This document shows, in pieces, positions 15,141 to 15,880 of a stretch of DNA of 15,880 nt. The notes under the pieces are model-generated. The model had not been told where the DNA came from. It saw only the letters and a list, made by a program, of their open reading frames with translations, and searched no databases. Source of the DNA: an uncultured Anaerococcus sp. (GTDB lineage Bacteria; Bacillota; Clostridia; Tissierellales; Peptoniphilaceae); the NCBI RefSeq assembly GCF_937934665.1, contig NZ_CALGYW010000115.1:1-15880 (forward strand), in the 5' to 3' direction. Within the stretch, counting starts at the first letter, position 1; the number at the start of each line of letters is the position of its first letter. Position numbers and translations under genes: made by a program.

Positions 15141-15230
15141 GCGGGATTGGCGGAATTGGCAGACGCGCAAGACTAAGGATCTTGTGACCGATTTTAGGTC
15201 GTGGAAGTTCAAATCTTCTATCCCGCACCA
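15141..15230 (+). tRNA. tRNA-Leu, anticodon AAG
   Basis: This is a complete 90-base class II tRNA with encoded CCA. The acceptor arm is GCGGGAT with ATCCCGC, discriminator A, then CCA at 15228-15230. The anticodon stem is CAAGA (15168-15172) with TCTTG (15180-15184); the loop CTAAGGA puts AAG at 15175-15177, which reads CUU and, if A34 becomes inosine, also CUC and perhaps CUA. The long variable arm (TGACCGATTTTAGGTCGT) and the A discriminator are standard for leucine. The T arm contains GTTCAAATC. An A34 anticodon outside tRNA-Arg(ACG) is uncommon in bacteria. Confidence 0.96.
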
Positions 15231-15276
15231 TAGAAATTTTATTCAGTATAAAATTTAAAACTATGCAAGTTATACG

Positions 15277-15307
15277 AGGCAGAATATAAGTATTCTGTCT
15301 TTTTTTA
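15277..15307 (+). terminator. Rho-independent terminator after tRNA-Leu
   Basis: A 10-bp stem with one G-T pair (AGGCAGAATA with TATTCTGTCT), a 4-base TAAG loop and seven T end the tRNA transcript, and any read-through from the ABC transporter operon. Confidence 0.9.
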
Positions 15308-15430
15308 TTTATTAAATATTTAGTTAAATAAAACGTTGATTGTAGCTTTTTTATAGCCTTAAACATAATTTTCTTGTCTATCTATTTAATATTCTATCCA
15401 CCATTTAAAAGTCTCTAAAAATTTTTACTT

Positions 15431-15655
15431 TCACCACAGGTCTTCTTCAGAGAAATTTTCTTTAAAAACTTTTACATATTCTTTTATGTTAGTCTTTACC
15501 AAATCTTGCCTTTCTTGATCCCACTTACCCTCACTTTTAAAATATTTTAGGGTGGATATCATTCTTTTTATATGAAAATAAAGAGACTTAGGTCCGTAGT
15601 CCCTCCCATCTATGTTTACATATTTCTTCTTATTTTTAAAATTAACCCTTACCAT
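15431..15655 (-). CDS. Small basic protein of unknown function
   Basis: This 74-residue protein is rich in Lys and aromatic residues and fits no family I recognise. The first third (VNFKNKKKYVNIDGRDYGPK) looks beta-like, and the rest, from about residue 27 to 67, looks helical with regular charged residues. There is no signal or membrane segment. The start is well supported by AAGGAGT four bases upstream. It begins 9 bases after the end of the Asn-rich gene on the same strand, so the two are probably one unit. Its character and position, between a tRNA 3' end and a replication-like gene, suggest a phage or integrated element, but no hallmark proves it. Confidence 0.65.
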   Translation of the reverse strand: MVRVNFKNKKKYVNIDGRDYGPKSLYFHIKRMISTLKYFKSEGKWDQERQDLVKTNIKEYVKVFKENFSEEDLW

Positions 15656-15664
15656 CCTAACTCC

Positions 15665-15880
15665 TTATATATTTGCTAAAAGCTCTTCTAGGTAATCACT
15701 TTTCCTAGGAGATTTACCCATGTGTTTACTTGTGCTGGTATCTATATTCTTATTTATATTATTTATATTTATATTATTCTCTTTAAAGTCTCCTTTAATA
15801 CCCTCCTTAAAGTCTCCTTTGTGGGGGTCATTAAGTCTGCTTTTATATGCCATAAAGTCTGCTTTAACATAGAGCCTACG
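15665..15880 (-). CDS. C-terminal part of a larger protein, possibly a phage/plasmid replication protein (partial)
   Basis: The frame stays open to the window edge with the first codon exactly at 15880, and the only internal ATG (15853) has no ribosome binding site. I therefore read it as the last 71 residues of a longer protein. The visible part has repeated KADF/KGDF/KGDFKE units, then a low-complexity linker of Asn and Ile (ENNININNINKNI) and a basic C-terminus ending in DYLEELLANI. Asn-rich linkers of this kind are common in replication initiators of Gram-positive phages and plasmids. The DNA here carries evenly spaced direct repeats and an AT-rich tract, which supports that role. Identification is by context only, since the N-terminal domain is outside the window. 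Confidence 0.55.
   Translation of the reverse strand, partial: RRLYVKADFMAYKSRLNDPHKGDFKEGIKGDFKENNININNINKNIDTSTSKHMGKSPRKSDYLEELLANI
15738..15784. other. AT-rich tract next to the iteron-like repeats
   Basis: These roughly 47 bases are almost pure A and T, with repeated ATAAAT/ATATAAAT units. They sit immediately beside the repeat array and encode the Asn/Ile linker. In known iteron origins such a tract is the DNA-unwinding element; that function here is an inference. Confidence 0.5.
15786..15865 (-). repeat. Four iteron-like direct repeats
   Basis: The core AAAGSAGACTT (minus strand) occurs at 15865-15855, 15843-15833, 15820-15810 and 15796-15786, giving periods of 22, 23 and 24 bp, about two helical turns. 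Extended copies are AAAGCAGACTTTATG, AAAGCAGACTTAATG, AAAGGAGACTTTAAG and AAAGGAGACTTTAAA. The second copy is in a different reading frame from the other three, so the peptide does not explain the conservation. More copies may lie beyond the window edge. Confidence 0.8.

Noticed and set aside
15121..15366. 81-codon minus-strand frame across the tRNA-Leu gene
   Set aside because: It is the antisense of a complete tRNA and its terminator and has no ribosome binding site.
15786..15865. CRISPR array as an explanation for the right-edge repeats
   Set aside because: The repeats are only 11-15 bases, the spacers are about 10 bases, and the frame stays open through them, unlike any CRISPR array.

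Overview
The window looks like chromosomal DNA of a low-GC, Gram-positive-type fermentative anaerobe. The evidence is strong AGGAGG-type ribosome binding sites, AGA-rich arginine codons, a T-box riboswitch, a VanY-like peptidase, a lipoprotein-anchored ABC transporter and a flavodiiron protein. Overall gene character suggests Tissierellia/Peptoniphilaceae (Anaerococcus-like), but that placement is an inference from style, not from a marker gene.

Layout. (1) At 1-3166 two redox genes diverge: an acyl-CoA dehydrogenase fused to the FAD-binding domain of ETF-alpha (-), and an FprA-type flavodiiron protein (+), each followed by a clear terminator. (2) At 3444-5904, all on the minus strand, are a Nudix hydrolase, a small three-helix membrane protein and a class-3-type aldehyde dehydrogenase. 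(3) At 6269-7647 (-) is a two-gene unit: a membrane-anchored VanY-family peptidase with an altered catalytic motif, then RidA. (4) At 7881-12548 (-) is a tightly packed operon ispE-murI-ppx-ppk, linking isoprenoid precursor synthesis, D-glutamate for the cell wall, and polyphosphate turnover and synthesis. (5) At 12609-15099 (+) is an amino-acid ABC importer (lipoprotein, permease, ATPase) under a T-box leader whose specifier reads best as AGA (arginine). (6) At 15141-15230 (+) is a tRNA-Leu with anticodon AAG, with its own promoter and terminator. (7) At 15431-15880 (-) are two genes unlike the rest, the second cut by the window edge. They look like the end of a mobile or replication module.

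How the parts work together. The ispE operon and the T-box transporter operon start from divergent promoters whose -35 boxes overlap almost completely (12609-12615), so the two promoters probably compete for RNA polymerase. The transporter should switch on when uncharged tRNA-Arg binds the leader. FprA would remove oxygen or NO and so protect anaerobic flavoenzymes such as its divergent neighbour.

The most unusual structure is at the right edge. Four copies of an 11-base motif, AAAGSAGACTT on the minus strand, are spaced 24, 23 and 22 bp apart inside an open reading frame and are followed by about 45 bp of nearly pure A+T. One copy is out of frame with the others, so the conservation is in the DNA and not the peptide. 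This is the layout of a phage-type replication origin inside an initiator gene. It lies about 500 bp beyond the 3' end of the tRNA gene, a common integration site. No CRISPR array, insertion sequence or rRNA is visible.
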